From: Fimbriimonadales bacterium
Lineage (GTDB): Bacteria > Armatimonadota > Fimbriimonadia > Fimbriimonadales > Fimbriimonadaceae
Assembly: GCA_026418055.1 (NCBI GenBank)
Contig: JAOACB010000003.1
Coordinates: 57,354-121,353 of the forward strand
DNA: 64,000 bases
Reading direction: 5' to 3'
Shown in pieces: positions 39,709-49,407 of the stretch. Numbering within the stretch: the stretch's first letter is position 1; every line of letters starts with the position of its first letter. Both the position numbers and the translations under genes were made by a program. The notes under the pieces are model-generated. The model was not told where the DNA came from, made no database searches, and saw nothing but the letters and a program-made list of their open reading frames with translations.

Positions 39709-39785
39709 GAAAGCGGCAGTTGGTGCGAACCTGCCGGTCGTTGCGGTTGGTTGACTCTCTCTGCCGATTGATTGGAGGTTATCCG

Positions 39786-40670
39786 GTGAAGAATCGAGCT
39801 TTCACTTTGATCGAGCTCTTGGTGGTGATTGCGATCATTGCGATCCTTGCCGCCATCTTGTTCCCCGTGTTTGCCCAGGCGAAGGCCGCGGCCAAGCGCT
39901 CCGCCTCGCTGAGCAACGTCAAGCAGCTGGGCCTGTCCTCCCTCATGTACTCGGCGGACAACGATGACGTTTTCCATCCGCTGATCACCTGGGGTGGCCC
40001 GGGTCAACCCGCGAACCTCGGCGGCCGGCCGTACCAGCCGTGGAGCTGGCTGGTTCTGCCTTACATGAAGACCGCCGACCTGTTCCAGGATCCGCTGGCT
40101 CCCAACATCGAGCCTACCCCGACCGGCTGGCCAGCGACCACCTACAAGTCGCTGGTTCCGGTGTACGGCTACAACTACACCGGGTTGGCCCCCTACCCGA
40201 CCAGCTCGTTCCCGAGCCTGGCTACTCCGCGCGGTCAGACCGCTCTGGCCAACGTCGCCAGCACGGTGCTGATGGCCGCCAAGTTCAGCAACTCGGAGGA
40301 CAACCTCGGTGCTCTCGGAACCTATTGGTGGGGCCAGCCGATGTGGACCGCCGCGGTGGCGATCGACCCTCCCTACTGCTACAACGCCCCTGAGTTCTGG
40401 TGCACGGACGACTGGGGCAGCGGCGGCTTCTACGACGCGACCCATCTGCGGGGCAACGTGGCGGCCGGCGCGATCACCGGCGGCGTGTCGATGCGTGGCG
40501 CCTCGGACCGCACGCTGAACGGCGGCCGCTCCACCGTCGTGTGGGCCGACGGCCACGCCACGGTTTCGGCTCCCGGCGCTCTGGCGAGGGGCACGAACTG
40601 GCGCCCGAACATCCCCAGCGGGGACGTCCAGCTCACCAACGTGGCGGACTACGTCTGGGACAACCTCTGA
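39786..40670 (+). CDS. Type IV prepilin, DUF1559-like (H-x9-DG type)
   Basis: A 294-residue pilin-like secreted protein. The leader is very short (VKNRA), followed by the textbook helix [20 protein letters not shown]; cleavage would be after Ala5, with Glu10 as the +5 residue. The extended C-terminal domain has the [15 protein letters not shown] segment found near the end of such pilins in Planctomycetes and Armatimonadota. GGAGG 8 nt before GTG 39786 fixes the start. Its own promoter, a 70-nt leader and strong ribosome site suggest high expression. Confidence 0.92.
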   Translation: MKNRAFTLIELLVVIAIIAILAAILFPVFAQAKAAAKRSASLSNVKQLGLSSLMYSADNDDVFHPLITWGGPGQPANLGGRPYQPWSWLVLPYMKTADLFQDPLAPNIEPTPTGWPATTYKSLVPVYGYNYTGLAPYPTSSFPSLATPRGQTALANVASTVLMAAKFSNSEDNLGALGTYWWGQPMWTAAVAIDPPYCYNAPEFWCTDDWGSGGFYDATHLRGNVAAGAITGGVSMRGASDRTLNGGRSTVVWADGHATVSAPGALARGTNWRPNIPSGDVQLTNVADYVWDNL

Positions 40671-40688
40671 TAGGGTAAACCGCGGTTC

Positions 40689-40892
40689 ATGAGGAAGCTT
40701 GTTCTGATGGCCGTCGTTGCATCGCTTGCCATGGGGTGCAACCCCACCGAGGCCCAGCCGGAGGTGAAGAACGCCGAGGAGGCCCCGAAGGTCCAGACCC
40801 GGAAGGGGATGGAGGTGATGGGTGCCGAGGCTACGCTCACCGAAGCCGGCAAGATGGGTGACAGCCGCGTCGGCAGCAAGCTTAACGATTGA
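40689..40892 (+). CDS. Small lipoprotein
   Basis: A 67-residue lipoprotein: MRKLVLMAVVASLAMGCNP with Cys17 in the lipobox SLAMGC. The mature 50 residues are charged and probably disordered (EVKNAEEAPKVQTRKGMEVM). It follows the pilin gene by 18 nt and should be co-transcribed. Function unknown; location suggests an outer-face role related to the pilin. Confidence 0.75.
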   Translation: MRKLVLMAVVASLAMGCNPTEAQPEVKNAEEAPKVQTRKGMEVMGAEATLTEAGKMGDSRVGSKLND

Positions 40893-40914
40893 TCCGTAGC
40901 GAACTGGACAAACC

Positions 40915-40942
40915 GGTGGGCCGCCCACGTGGGTGGCCCACC
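40915..40942 (+). terminator. Terminator after the pilin-lipoprotein unit
   Basis: A 28-nt near-perfect palindrome starting GGTGGGCCGCCCAC gives a 12-bp stem with one G-T pair and a 4-nt loop, then CTTCGCGTTCTG. Confidence 0.7.
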
Positions 40943-40961
40943 TTCGCGTTCTGGGGCGGCC

Positions 40962-41375
40962 ATGATCGACCTGTTGTTCGGCCTACTCCTCCTGTCTCTG
41001 GCCATCGGCTTCCTAGCGCTCGGCAGAGAGCAACCGCAGGCTCCGAGGCTCCAAGGACACCTGATCGTCGCCCTCGACTCCACCGAGGAGAGCCCGACCC
41101 TTGGACGCGACTTCTTCGTGTTGCAGAGCCGTCTCTTGCCTGAGCGGAGCGCCAGAGCCTGGATCAGCTCAAGGGTCGAGTCAGCCCTCCGCGCCCTTGA
41201 AGGCGCCTCCAGCGGCCCGGAAGGCTCCGCACGCTTGGTCTGCAGGTTCGATCTGCGCTCTGACGATGGGAGCCTCGTCGAGCGGTTCGAGTGCGTGCAT
41301 CCCGTTCCGCCCGATACTCTCACCCGGGAGGGAGCCGCGGAATCCTTCCAGCGCCTCGCCGAAGCGTTGCTCTAG
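40962..41375 (+). CDS. Hypothetical protein with N-terminal membrane segment
   Basis: A 137-residue protein. Residues 2-20 (IDLLFGLLLLSLAIGFLALG) form a single membrane helix or uncleaved signal. The rest is soluble, with LRLDS-type strands and RLVCRFDLRSDDGSLVERFE. The family is not recognised. The ATG at 40962 lies after a terminator, with GGGGCGG as a weak ribosome site. The end overlaps the convergent URO-D gene by 4 nt. Confidence 0.6.
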   Translation: MIDLLFGLLLLSLAIGFLALGREQPQAPRLQGHLIVALDSTEESPTLGRDFFVLQSRLLPERSARAWISSRVESALRALEGASSGPEGSARLVCRFDLRSDDGSLVERFECVHPVPPDTLTREGAAESFQRLAEALL

Positions 41376-42526
41376 GCGGCACCCAAGCCCCATTGCCGCG
41401 CGGTCTCGTACATGGCGGCGATGTTGGACAGAGGCGTGCCCGGTGCGAGGTTGTTGGCTTCCCGAAGAATGAACCGCCCTCCTTGAAGGATCCCAGATCC
41501 GAGAATCCTACGGGTCTCGGCCGCCACCTCGCTCGGGGTTCCATCACGAAGCAGCATCGCCGTTGGGCCGCCGAGGATCTCCACGTCGGGTCCCAAATCC
41601 CGACGCAACCGTGCGAAATCCACGGGAAAGCCCGTGTCGAAGCTCCTTACGTTGAGCTCGTCGCGCAGGAGTCGAAAGTGCCGAGTGGCGTCTCCGCACA
41701 GGTGGATGCCATTCGGCCCTCCCGAGGAGAGGCGTTCCACAAGCCTCCGGTGCCGCGGCAACACGAACTCACGGTACTGCTCCTCCGAAAGCAAGGCGAT
41801 GGAATCGTCCGCCCAAGAGAATCCTTGCTGCTTCGCGGGAATCCCGAGTCTGCGACGGTAGGCCTCGATCCGGTTCCCGATCGCTTCTGTCACGAAATCG
41901 AGCAGCTGCTCGGCGTAAACGGGATCTTCCATCAGGTCGATGCAGAACTCCGTCGCTCCGCGGAGGTTGGCGCAAACGGTCATGGGACCGTCGGTGCCCA
42001 AGCCGGAGGGAGGATCGACCCGGATCGGACGGCCTCGGAAGGTGCGACCCTTGCGCCGCTCCTCTTGAAAAACGTCGTGGAACTCCCACATGCGCCGCTC
42101 GAACTCCGTCTGGAATGGCTCCGGTAACCCAGCGTCGAAGAGCATTCTCTTCCGATCGTCCTCCAAGATGGGTTGCGTGTCCGGAACCTGCCCGTCCAGG
42201 AACCTCAAAGGACAACCGAACGAGGCGGCCTCGTAGACGTTCTGGAAGTCCACCGAAACGCTCCACTCGTCTGGCAACCCCATTTCATGGTCCGCGGGAA
42301 CGTGGAACCGGACGAACTCAAGGTGCTCCAGTTGCCTCTGCAACATCGTGAGCGGTTCCTCGAAGTACTGCCGAAACGTCGTCCCCCTTGGATTCGCGGG
42401 ACGATCGAACATGGTGAAGCGCACGTTGATGCCAAGAACCACAGGGACGCGGAACGGGCTCCCTCGGCGGTAGGCCTCCCAAACGCGCCGAACCTCCTCG
42501 TTATGCTCCTCGAAGCCGACGTTCAC
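41372..42526 (-). CDS. Uroporphyrinogen decarboxylase (URO-D) family protein
   Basis: A 384-residue TIM-barrel protein of the URO-D/methyltransferase superfamily. It has the superfamily feel in PVVLGINVRF, LMEDPVYAEQLLDFVTEAIG, FSWADDSIALLSEEQYREFV, GGPNGIHLCGDATRHF and FDTGFPVDFARLRRDLGPDV. The HxCGD segment (HLCGD) is typical of MtaA/CmuA-like methyltransferases, not of true HemE, whose N-terminal Arg-rich motif is absent. A corrinoid-linked methyl transfer is therefore a reasonable guess. Start is GTG 42526 with GAGGTG 9 nt before; the upstream open frame stops as GTGA across this start. Confidence 0.85.
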   Translation of the reverse strand: MNVGFEEHNEEVRRVWEAYRRGSPFRVPVVLGINVRFTMFDRPANPRGTTFRQYFEEPLTMLQRQLEHLEFVRFHVPADHEMGLPDEWSVSVDFQNVYEAASFGCPLRFLDGQVPDTQPILEDDRKRMLFDAGLPEPFQTEFERRMWEFHDVFQEERRKGRTFRGRPIRVDPPSGLGTDGPMTVCANLRGATEFCIDLMEDPVYAEQLLDFVTEAIGNRIEAYRRRLGIPAKQQGFSWADDSIALLSEEQYREFVLPRHRRLVERLSSGGPNGIHLCGDATRHFRLLRDELNVRSFDTGFPVDFARLRRDLGPDVEILGGPTAMLLRDGTPSEVAAETRRILGSGILQGGRFILREANNLAPGTPLSNIAAMYETARQWGLGAA

Positions 42527-42873
42527 CTGCGCGACACCTCGAGACCTTCCCCGCCCACGGCGCAGCCGACGCTGGCGCCCATCCCAGCCGGGTCGCGAGC
42601 GAACTCCACGCCGCGTCTCAGCGAGTCCACAGGTTTCCCTCTGCTGGTGGCAAGCTTCACGGCACTCGGCGAGAGTTTGACCGAAGTCTCCCCGAAGACC
42701 CAGAGGCAAATGCCCTTACTCTTTCCACCTGAAGCGCCGAAACCCAGGTAAAGCAGATCAGTCCTGCTCGGAAACTCCCACCCCCTAGCAACCGCGTCGT
42801 CCGTGAGCATCCGGGCGATCCCGATGGGATGCCCCCCGAACGTTGCACTCGCCTCGCTCGGCTTCCTCCGCAA
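42523..42873 (-). pseudogene. Possible gene remnant upstream of the URO-D gene
   Basis: A 116-codon frame ends in TGA overlapping the URO-D GTG start, as in a real operon. Its sequence looks protein-like from GGHPIGIARMLTDDAVARG to LYLGFGASGGKSKGICLWVF. Just upstream, another minus-strand frame looks protein-like (DLAFDASAAVEPVAGHDVLK, ending MVAEEAERGEC). The two frames meet near a run of six G at about 42833-42840, so a one-base shift would join them. It may be a frameshifted gene or a sequencing error. No family was recognised. Confidence 0.35.
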
Positions 42874-43299
42874 CCATCTCCACGCCCACCAGTTTCAAGA
42901 CGTCGTGCCCCGCGACCGGCTCAACCGCCGCGCTTGCGTCGAAAGCAAGGTCGTGCCTCGAAGGATCTCGGCTGCAATCGGCCGGGCACGACGACGGGCT
43001 GCGTTGTTGGCGCAGGCCGTCCGCTGCATGCGCGGCGAGATCGCCTTCCGAGGGATTTCGCTCTCCCTTCCACCAGCCCTTCGGAATTGTGGAGACTCCG
43101 CTTCGCCGTAGTCGCTGCCGGCAAGGGCGCAAGTCTGTACCGGAGCCTGCAGGGCTCCTGAAACGACCTCCCTTGAGGTGGCATCGGCTCCAGCAAGCGA
43201 TGGAGTCTCTGCCGCATGATCCGATCCGCTCGCCGATCCGCGGCCTCGTGGACCGCGCGCATTGCAGCGCGAGGATATCGACTCGAAACACCCAACGTC
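42874..43299. other. Stretch without a confident gene
   Basis: The left part (to about 43000) may belong to the frameshifted minus-strand gene described for 42523-42873. Beyond that, every frame is rich in Arg and Pro and looks non-coding. I see no RNA gene, repeat or hairpin terminator of note. Confidence 0.35.
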
Positions 43300-43305
43300 T
43301 ACAAT
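43300..43305 (+). promoter_or_regulatory. -10 element TACAAT for the leaderless propeller-phosphoesterase mRNA
   Basis: TACAAT, six bases, then GTG 43312. The same hexamer and spacing occur before mnmG and the GIY-YIG-like gene. Confidence 0.65.
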
Positions 43306-43311
43306 GGGACC

Positions 43312-45858
43312 GTGAAAACCTGGAGAATCGCTTGGCAACTCGCCGCGATCGCGTCGGTCGGTTGCTCCCAAGCCCCGAAAGTCGGTGAGACCAGCGACGG
43401 CGGCAGCATCGTGCCAACGCTGCAGGTCGTCCGTCCGGCTGGAGACACGCTCGAGATCGCAGGACGGCCCGTGGATCTGGAGGTCATCCAGGAGGGCAAG
43501 GCCGTGGCCCTGGACAATCGAGGGCTCGTCTTGTTCGATTTGAGCGGATGGCGCGTCGAGCAGGAGGTTCCCCTTCGGAAGGGCACCTCGCAGGTCGGTC
43601 TGGCATGGGACCCGGAGTCCCGCACCCTGTTCGCCTCCACCGCGGGGGACGAGATCGCCGTGGCGAGGCTACGCGAAGGCAGGTTGCAGCTCGAGGACCC
43701 GATCCCGCTCGGCGCTGCCCCCGTCGGCGGGGCGCCTTACCCCACCGGATTGGCATGGAGTGCCCAGACAGGCAAGCTCCTCGCATGCCTGTCCCGGGCC
43801 AATCTGCTCGCCGAGGTCGATCCTTCTGCGGGCAGAGTGGTGCGCAGCGTGCCTGTCGGAGTGGCGCCGTTCGACGTTGCCCTGACGCCGGATCAGCGCA
43901 GCGCGCTGGTGGCGAGCTGGGCAGACGTCCCGGCGACGAGCCGCAAGACAGCCGATGCATCCGGAACGCCGGTGGAGGTGGATCGTCGCGGCGTGGGTGT
44001 CGGGGGGGTCCTCTGCCGAGTGGACCTCGAGCGCTTCGAGGTCGTTGCGAAGATTCCTCTGCCGCGCCAGCCCAGCGAGGTGGCTGTCTCCGCCGACGGA
44101 ACACGGGCTTTCGTGGCAAACGCCAACGACGACACCGTCTCGGAAATCGATCTGCGGTTGAACCGCGTGGTTCGACACCACGAGATCCACCCTCGCAAGG
44201 GTTTTCCGTTCGGTACGGCTCCCACGTCGATTGCCCTCTCCTCCGACGGCAGGCTATACGTGGCATCCGGAGGCCTCAACGCCGTGGCCATCTACAGTCT
44301 TCAACGGGGGCGCGTCTTAGGCTGGATTCCCGCCGGTTGGTACCCGTCTTGCGTGCGACTGGATGGCGACAGAATGTTGGTCGCCTCCGCCAAGGGCTTC
44401 GGGTCCCGCGGGAAACCCGATGCCCAGGGAGGCCGGAGTGTCTACTCGTTTACGGGAACCATCAGCCTAGTGACTCTGCCGAAGGACGAGGACCTCGCCG
44501 AGCTCACCCGTCGGGCGCTCGACAGTGCCCGGATCGCGCACGCGATGCGGTCCTTCGAGCGCTCGCGCCATTCCGTGGCCCCCAAGCCTGTGCCGGCCAA
44601 GCTCGGCGAGCCCTCGCCGATTCGCCACGTCTTCTACATCATCAAGGAGAACCGCACCTACGATCAGGTGTTCGGCGACCTTCCCCGGGGCGATGGCGAC
44701 CGCAACCTTTGCATGTTCCCTCGCGAGGTGACTCCCAACCACCACGCCCTGGCCGAGGAGTTCGTGCTGCTCGACAACTACTACTGCAACGGGGTGAACA
44801 GCGCCGACGGCCACGCCTGGAGCACCGAGGGCAACGCCACCGCCTACTTCGAGAAGACCTTCGGCGGCTGGACGAGGAGCTATCCGTTCGGGGACGACCC
44901 GCTGGCCACCAGCCGGACGGGATACATCTGGGACAACGTGCTCGACCACGGACTGTCGTTCCGGAACTTCGGCGAGTTCTTCTACACGGAGCCCGCGCTC
45001 AAAGAGACTTTCATCCAGATCCTGAGGGATTTCGAGGAGGGTCGCCACAGCGTCCGCTACCGCCAGAAGGTAGGCGTCGAGCGCGTCGCGAGGTATTCCG
45101 TGTGGGACTACCCCGGATGGAACATGGGCATTCCGGACGTGGTGCGAGCTCGTGTGTTTCTGCGCGAACTGCGCAGAGCCGAAGCGGCAGGCGAGGAGTG
45201 GCCGAACCTCACGATTATCTATCTGCCCCAGGACCACACTTCCGGCGCCTCTCCGGGCATGCCCACTCCCCGGGCGCACATGGCGGACAACGACCTAGCG
45301 CTCGGGAGGATCGTTGAGGGGATCGCGAAGAGCCGCTACTGGCCGAGAAGCGCGATCTTCGTGATCGAGGACGACCCCCAGAACGGCGTGGACCACATCG
45401 ACGGCCACCGGTCGATCTGTCTAGTGATCAGCCCGTATGCCAAGCGCGGCGCGACCATTTCCGAGTTCTATAATCAGACCTCCGTGTTGCACACGATCGA
45501 GCGCATTCTCGGGCTCCCGCCGATGAACGCTATGGACGCCATGGCTCCGCTGATGAGCGCCTGCTTCCAGAGTCGCCCCAACCTTAGGCCCTACACCGCT
45601 CTGCCGGTCACGGTGCCTCTCAACGAGCTGAATCCGCCGGCGAGCAGCCTGCGTGGCGAGGCCCGTCGCCTCGCCCTGCTCAGCGCCCGACAGAACTGGA
45701 AGGTCCCGGATGCCGTTCAGGACCGCGTCGTGAACCGAGCGACCTGGGCGGCCGTGCACCCAGGCCGGCCTTACCCCACGGAGTGGGAGGGCCCCCACGG
45801 GCGCGGCCTGGCAAGGAAGGGCGCCGTCCTCGCCATGGGACCCAACGAGGAGGATTGA
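43312..45858 (+). CDS. YVTN beta-propeller / alkaline phosphatase-like phosphoesterase fusion, lipoprotein
   Basis: An 848-residue exported protein. VKTWRIAWQLAAIASVGCSQ gives a lipobox with Cys18. Residues about 60-400 are beta-propeller repeats (VAPFDVALTPDQRSALVASW, SEVAVSADGTRAFVANANDD, TSIALSSDGRLYVASGGLNA). From about 440 comes a phosphoesterase domain of the phospholipase C/acid phosphatase type, with FYIIKENRTYDQVFGD, NYYCNGVNSADGHAWS, YLPQDHTSG and EDDPQNGVDHIDGHRS as metal-binding segments. Start GTG 43312 is 6 nt after TACAAT. Such fusions are known in soil bacteria; the substrate is not known. Confidence 0.92.
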   Translation: MKTWRIAWQLAAIASVGCSQAPKVGETSDGGSIVPTLQVVRPAGDTLEIAGRPVDLEVIQEGKAVALDNRGLVLFDLSGWRVEQEVPLRKGTSQVGLAWDPESRTLFASTAGDEIAVARLREGRLQLEDPIPLGAAPVGGAPYPTGLAWSAQTGKLLACLSRANLLAEVDPSAGRVVRSVPVGVAPFDVALTPDQRSALVASWADVPATSRKTADASGTPVEVDRRGVGVGGVLCRVDLERFEVVAKIPLPRQPSEVAVSADGTRAFVANANDDTVSEIDLRLNRVVRHHEIHPRKGFPFGTAPTSIALSSDGRLYVASGGLNAVAIYSLQRGRVLGWIPAGWYPSCVRLDGDRMLVASAKGFGSRGKPDAQGGRSVYSFTGTISLVTLPKDEDLAELTRRALDSARIAHAMRSFERSRHSVAPKPVPAKLGEPSPIRHVFYIIKENRTYDQVFGDLPRGDGDRNLCMFPREVTPNHHALAEEFVLLDNYYCNGVNSADGHAWSTEGNATAYFEKTFGGWTRSYPFGDDPLATSRTGYIWDNVLDHGLSFRNFGEFFYTEPALKETFIQILRDFEEGRHSVRYRQKVGVERVARYSVWDYPGWNMGIPDVVRARVFLRELRRAEAAGEEWPNLTIIYLPQDHTSGASPGMPTPRAHMADNDLALGRIVEGIAKSRYWPRSAIFVIEDDPQNGVDHIDGHRSICLVISPYAKRGATISEFYNQTSVLHTIERILGLPPMNAMDAMAPLMSACFQSRPNLRPYTALPVTVPLNELNPPASSLRGEARRLALLSARQNWKVPDAVQDRVVNRATWAAVHPGRPYPTEWEGPHGRGLARKGAVLAMGPNEED

Positions 45859-45868
45859 GCGCTCGAAG

Positions 45869-47044
45869 TCAGAGTTGAAGGAGCCTGGATGCGGCCACCA
45901 TGTCCTTGTCGCCGCGCCCGCTCATGCACACCATCACCCGGTCTCCCTTGCGGAACAAGCCCGGCTGGAAGAGAGCGGCGAACGCGTGCGCGGTCTCGAA
46001 AGCGGGGATCAGACCCTCGAGGCGCGAGACCTGCTGGAAAGCGCTGAGCGCCTCGTCGTCCGTGGCGGACACGTAGCGCACCCTGCCGATGTCCTTCAGG
46101 TAGGAGTGTTCGGCCCCGACGCCCGGATAGTCGAGACCGGCACTCACCGAATGCGTGGGCAATACCTGCCCGTGCTCGTCCTGCATCAGATAGCTGTAAG
46201 AGCCGTGGAGGACTCCGGGCGACCCCGCGTTCAACGGTGCCGCATGCTTCCCGGACTCAAGGCCGCAACCGCCCGCTTCGACACCCACGAGTTGCACGGC
46301 CTCCTCCGGAACGAAGGCGTGGAACACGCCGATGGCGTTGCTGCCCCCTCCGACGCAAGCCACGACCGCATCCGGCAACTGTCCGTAGCGCTCCTCGCAC
46401 TGCCGCTTCGCCTCAAAGCCGATGACCGACTGGAACTGGCGCACCATGTATGGGTAAGGATGCGGCCCGGCCGCAGTTCCGATCACGTAGTGCGTCGTGC
46501 GTACGTTGGTGACCCAATCGCGCATCGCCTCGTTCAGGGCGTCCTTCAACGTGCGGGTGCCAGACGAAACGGGAATCACCTTGGCGCCAAGCAGCCTCAT
46601 CCGGAACACGTTGAGCTCTTGGCGGGCGCAGTCCTCTTCGCCCATGTACACCTCGCACCGCAGATCGAACGCGGCACAAGCGGTCGCGGTCGCCACACCG
46701 TGCTGTCCCGCTCCTGTTTCGGCGATCACCCTCTTCTTGCCCATGCGCTTGGCGAGCAGGCACTGACCGATGGCGTTGTTGATCTTGTGCGCGCCCGTGT
46801 GGCAGAGGTCCTCCCGCTTGACCGAAACCTTCAGTCCCGTCGCCTCAGACAGCCTTGGGCAGTCCGTCAGCGGCGTCGGCCGTCCGACATACTCCCGAAG
46901 GAGCCTTTGGAACTCGTCTTGAAAGGACTCGTCAGCCCACGCCCGCTGGAACTCGTCCGCGAGCTCGTCCAAAGCCGGAACCAGAGTTTCGGGCACGTAG
47001 CGGCCACCGTACGGACCGAAGCGCCCGCTCGCAGGAACAACCAT
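45869..47044 (-). CDS. trpB: Tryptophan synthase beta chain
   Basis: A 391-residue PLP enzyme condensing indole with serine. PLP-binding Lys87 is in [15 protein letters not shown], and the glycine-rich phosphate loop is [23 protein letters not shown] at the N-terminus and [17 protein letters not shown] later fit the standard TrpB1 type that pairs with TrpA. No trpA or other trp gene is adjacent. ATG 47044 lies 9 nt after TAGAAT (47054-47059) without a ribosome site. The 3' end is 10 nt from the convergent phosphoesterase stop. Confidence 0.96.
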   Translation of the reverse strand: MVVPASGRFGPYGGRYVPETLVPALDELADEFQRAWADESFQDEFQRLLREYVGRPTPLTDCPRLSEATGLKVSVKREDLCHTGAHKINNAIGQCLLAKRMGKKRVIAETGAGQHGVATATACAAFDLRCEVYMGEEDCARQELNVFRMRLLGAKVIPVSSGTRTLKDALNEAMRDWVTNVRTTHYVIGTAAGPHPYPYMVRQFQSVIGFEAKRQCEERYGQLPDAVVACVGGGSNAIGVFHAFVPEEAVQLVGVEAGGCGLESGKHAAPLNAGSPGVLHGSYSYLMQDEHGQVLPTHSVSAGLDYPGVGAEHSYLKDIGRVRYVSATDDEALSAFQQVSRLEGLIPAFETAHAFAALFQPGLFRKGDRVMVCMSGRGDKDMVAASRLLQL

Positions 47045-47076
47045 CTCGAATGGATTCTACTGGAACCGGAGTGGGC

Positions 47077-47514
47077 TCATCGGCCCCGCCCGTCGAAGCG
47101 AGCGGAGCGCTCATTCGGAAGAGGAATCCGGCGCTCGATCCAGATCTTGGTGCCGTAAGCCGCAACACCCAGAAGACCGAGCAGAAGAGCTGGGCTCCAG
47201 GGCGCTCCTCCGCCCGTGCGGTTCTTTCCCTGTCCCCGGTTTTCGACCTCCCGACCGGCCGCCGCCACGATGTCTGCGGCCGCAGGCTCGTGGTTGGGCA
47301 AGGGAGCCGCTTCCCTTTCCGTATCCGTGGGCACCTGGCCAACCTCGCCGAAAACGCGCTGCTGAGCCTGCTGGGCCTGCCGCTCGGCGTCGGTGTACAC
47401 CGGAAGGCCCGGCCTCCCTTTAGGGTCAGGATCGGCGATCGGTGCGGGAGCCAAGCGTGCCGATCCCGCAACCACCGCCACGAGCAACCAACGAAGCCAA
47501 TGCGGTCTCACCAT
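47077..47514 (-). CDS. Exported protein with C-terminal membrane helix, end of minor-pilin operon
   Basis: A 145-residue protein of unknown family. It has a signal (MVRPHWLRWLLVAVVAGSARLA), a Gln/Ala-rich segment (VYTDAERQAQQAQQRVFGEV) and a membrane helix near residues 105-125 (SPALLLGLLGVAAYGTKIW) followed by a basic tail. ATG 47514 overlaps the stop of the PilX-like gene, so it is translationally coupled. Its location suggests a pilus assembly accessory role. This layout (signal, soluble part, C-terminal anchor) resembles the first gene of the PilT operon at 16296. Confidence 0.7.
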   Translation of the reverse strand: MVRPHWLRWLLVAVVAGSARLAPAPIADPDPKGRPGLPVYTDAERQAQQAQQRVFGEVGQVPTDTEREAAPLPNHEPAAADIVAAAGREVENRGQGKNRTGGGAPWSPALLLGLLGVAAYGTKIWIERRIPLPNERSARFDGRGR

Positions 47515-49403
47515 AGAAAGCCTCTGTCCTGCCAAGTGCTGCGCAGCATGACCGGGCTTCGAGGAAGGTCCAGATGGATGAGGGCCTCCTCGTTCGGTCC
47601 TCGCTCCCGGATGCGGGAGTCGTAGTTCATCTCCATGCTGCTGTGCAGCAGCATCGCCTCGTCCTTGCTGATGATCGAGCCGTTGAACTTGATCTGGGTC
47701 GAGCCTCCGCCGAGGTTCCCTCCCCCGAGAAAGTTCGTATACAGGACCGCGTCCAATTGGAAGATCGTTTCGGCGATGTTGTGCAGCGCCGAGTCGCCCA
47801 TCACGCTTTGGTAGAGCCGGAATCCGGTGGAGTCCGTCGCCATCGCATCGTAGGCCGGAACCAGGTTGCCGAACTCGTCGTAGCGGGGCTTCGTGAACGG
47901 AGGCCGCATGTACTGCAGAACGCCGCTGTTCGCCAGGGTTCTAGGGGAGCCCATGATGATCGAACCTCGGGCTGCCAAGGCGAGGATGTCCTTGCTTTCG
48001 TTGAACGCGTCGATCTGCGCCTGCGTGGTGCGCCCGCCCGTTCGGCGAAAGTCGGGTGGATTCTGATAGGAGATGGACCCGACGATGTGCACGTTGCGGC
48101 CCGTGTAGATGGTCCCCTGTCCGCTCACCACACCCTTGATCGCCACGTCCTGGGTGAACGTCACGGGACCATGGATGAGGATCGGCCGCGTCGCCGTGCC
48201 GATGAGGATCGCGGAGCCGTTCAAGACGCCGTTGGTGGTGATCGTCCGGTACCCTCCGGCGCCTCCGTTCAGACTCTGATCCCAAACCTTGACCCATGCG
48301 CCCTGACCGTAGTTGGGATTGGGCGTACCGTTCAGGAAGGTCGCCTTCGTGTCCACGTAGCTCTGGCTCTTCGCGATGTACACGCTGAGGTCGCTGAGGT
48401 CGGGCATTACGACCTCTTCGGTGGGGCTCGAGTCGAGTTGCAGCGTCTGCGTCGTGGCAGATGCGGTTCGCTTGGTCCACCGACGGATGCCTCTGGCGTC
48501 CATGACCGCGGCTCCAGCCATGCTGCCGCTGACCGCCATGCTGTCGGGCGTGCCGGGCGTCAGCACCGAGTCCTCGGCGGAATCGAAGATGAAGTCCTTC
48601 CATCGGCTCCATTCCGCGGAACCGTAGACTCCGTGCTCGGAAGCCGAATAGCCGGGACGCATCCTCGGGTTGTTCGCGGCCTTGCTCCTGTACGTCGCGT
48701 TGGAGTCCTTGACTGCCGGAGTGTTCACGAGCCCCGGTGCGCCCGGCACCAGTTTCTCGTTCAGGGCCGCCACGATCGATCCGTTGATCGTGGGGAATCC
48801 ACCGCTGATGTCCATGTTGCCGTTGGCCCGGACGTCGCCGTTGACGATCATGTTCGTAGGCGAGAAGCCGTAGAACCAGCCGTAGTTGTTCACGAAGTAG
48901 GCGTAGTCGAACACCTGGCTTCGCGCCAAGGCGAACGTTGCGGAGACGTCGACGATTTTCCGCGGTTCCCCAGAGTCCAAGATCCCGTTTCCGTTGCGGT
49001 CGATCCAGCCGACGCTGCGCACCACCACGAGGCGCTGGTAGACGTCCCCGTTCGGCGTTTGGATCGCCACGACCCCGGCGGCAAAGCGTCCGATTCCGGG
49101 CAACGTTCCAGCCTGAGAGACCTTCGGATTCGCCTCGCTCGCGCCCGAGCAAGCCGAGTCCATCGTCACGAACTTCTGTTCAACCTTGAAGGGACGCCAC
49201 AGGGTGCGCAACACCGCCTGCACTCCAGCTTCGCAGAGGTTCGTCGTCTGCGCATCGACGATCTGCCGATGCGTCAGCCGGACGGACTGCGTGCTGTAGT
49301 CCAGGAAGGCCATCGCTGCCGCACCGAGCAGCGCCAAGATCGCAAAGGTCGTGAGCATCGCCGACCCGCGATCCCGCCTGTCACCGAGTCGTCTCCTTTT
49401 CAT
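47508..49403 (-). CDS. PilX-like pilus assembly protein
   Basis: A 631-residue protein. The N-terminus (RRDRGSAMLTTFAILALLG) matches the hydrophobic start of PilX/GspK-type minor pilins, without a standard prepilin cleavage site. The long C-terminal part is Gly/Asn-rich and beta-helical in look (MIVNGDVRANGNMDISGG, ILIHGPVTFTQDVAIKG, GTIYTGRNVHIVGSISY), as in DUF4900-type proteins. At this size it probably forms the pilus tip or an exported adhesin-like part. AAGGTG precedes ATG 49403, which lies 4 nt after the stop of the PilW-like gene. Confidence 0.82.
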   Translation of the reverse strand: MKRRRLGDRRDRGSAMLTTFAILALLGAAAMAFLDYSTQSVRLTHRQIVDAQTTNLCEAGVQAVLRTLWRPFKVEQKFVTMDSACSGASEANPKVSQAGTLPGIGRFAAGVVAIQTPNGDVYQRLVVVRSVGWIDRNGNGILDSGEPRKIVDVSATFALARSQVFDYAYFVNNYGWFYGFSPTNMIVNGDVRANGNMDISGGFPTINGSIVAALNEKLVPGAPGLVNTPAVKDSNATYRSKAANNPRMRPGYSASEHGVYGSAEWSRWKDFIFDSAEDSVLTPGTPDSMAVSGSMAGAAVMDARGIRRWTKRTASATTQTLQLDSSPTEEVVMPDLSDLSVYIAKSQSYVDTKATFLNGTPNPNYGQGAWVKVWDQSLNGGAGGYRTITTNGVLNGSAILIGTATRPILIHGPVTFTQDVAIKGVVSGQGTIYTGRNVHIVGSISYQNPPDFRRTGGRTTQAQIDAFNESKDILALAARGSIIMGSPRTLANSGVLQYMRPPFTKPRYDEFGNLVPAYDAMATDSTGFRLYQSVMGDSALHNIAETIFQLDAVLYTNFLGGGNLGGGSTQIKFNGSIISKDEAMLLHSSMEMNYDSRIRERGPNEEALIHLDLPRSPVMLRSTWQDRGFLW

Positions 49404-49407
49404 GGCT

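Noticed and set aside
41372-42526. HemE (true uroporphyrinogen decarboxylase)
   Set aside because: The N-terminal heme-pathway motif is missing and HLCGD points to the methyltransferase branch of the superfamily.
42874-43311. Riboswitch or small RNA before the propeller-phosphoesterase gene
   Set aside because: No conserved aptamer blocks on either strand, and the mRNA appears to be leaderless.
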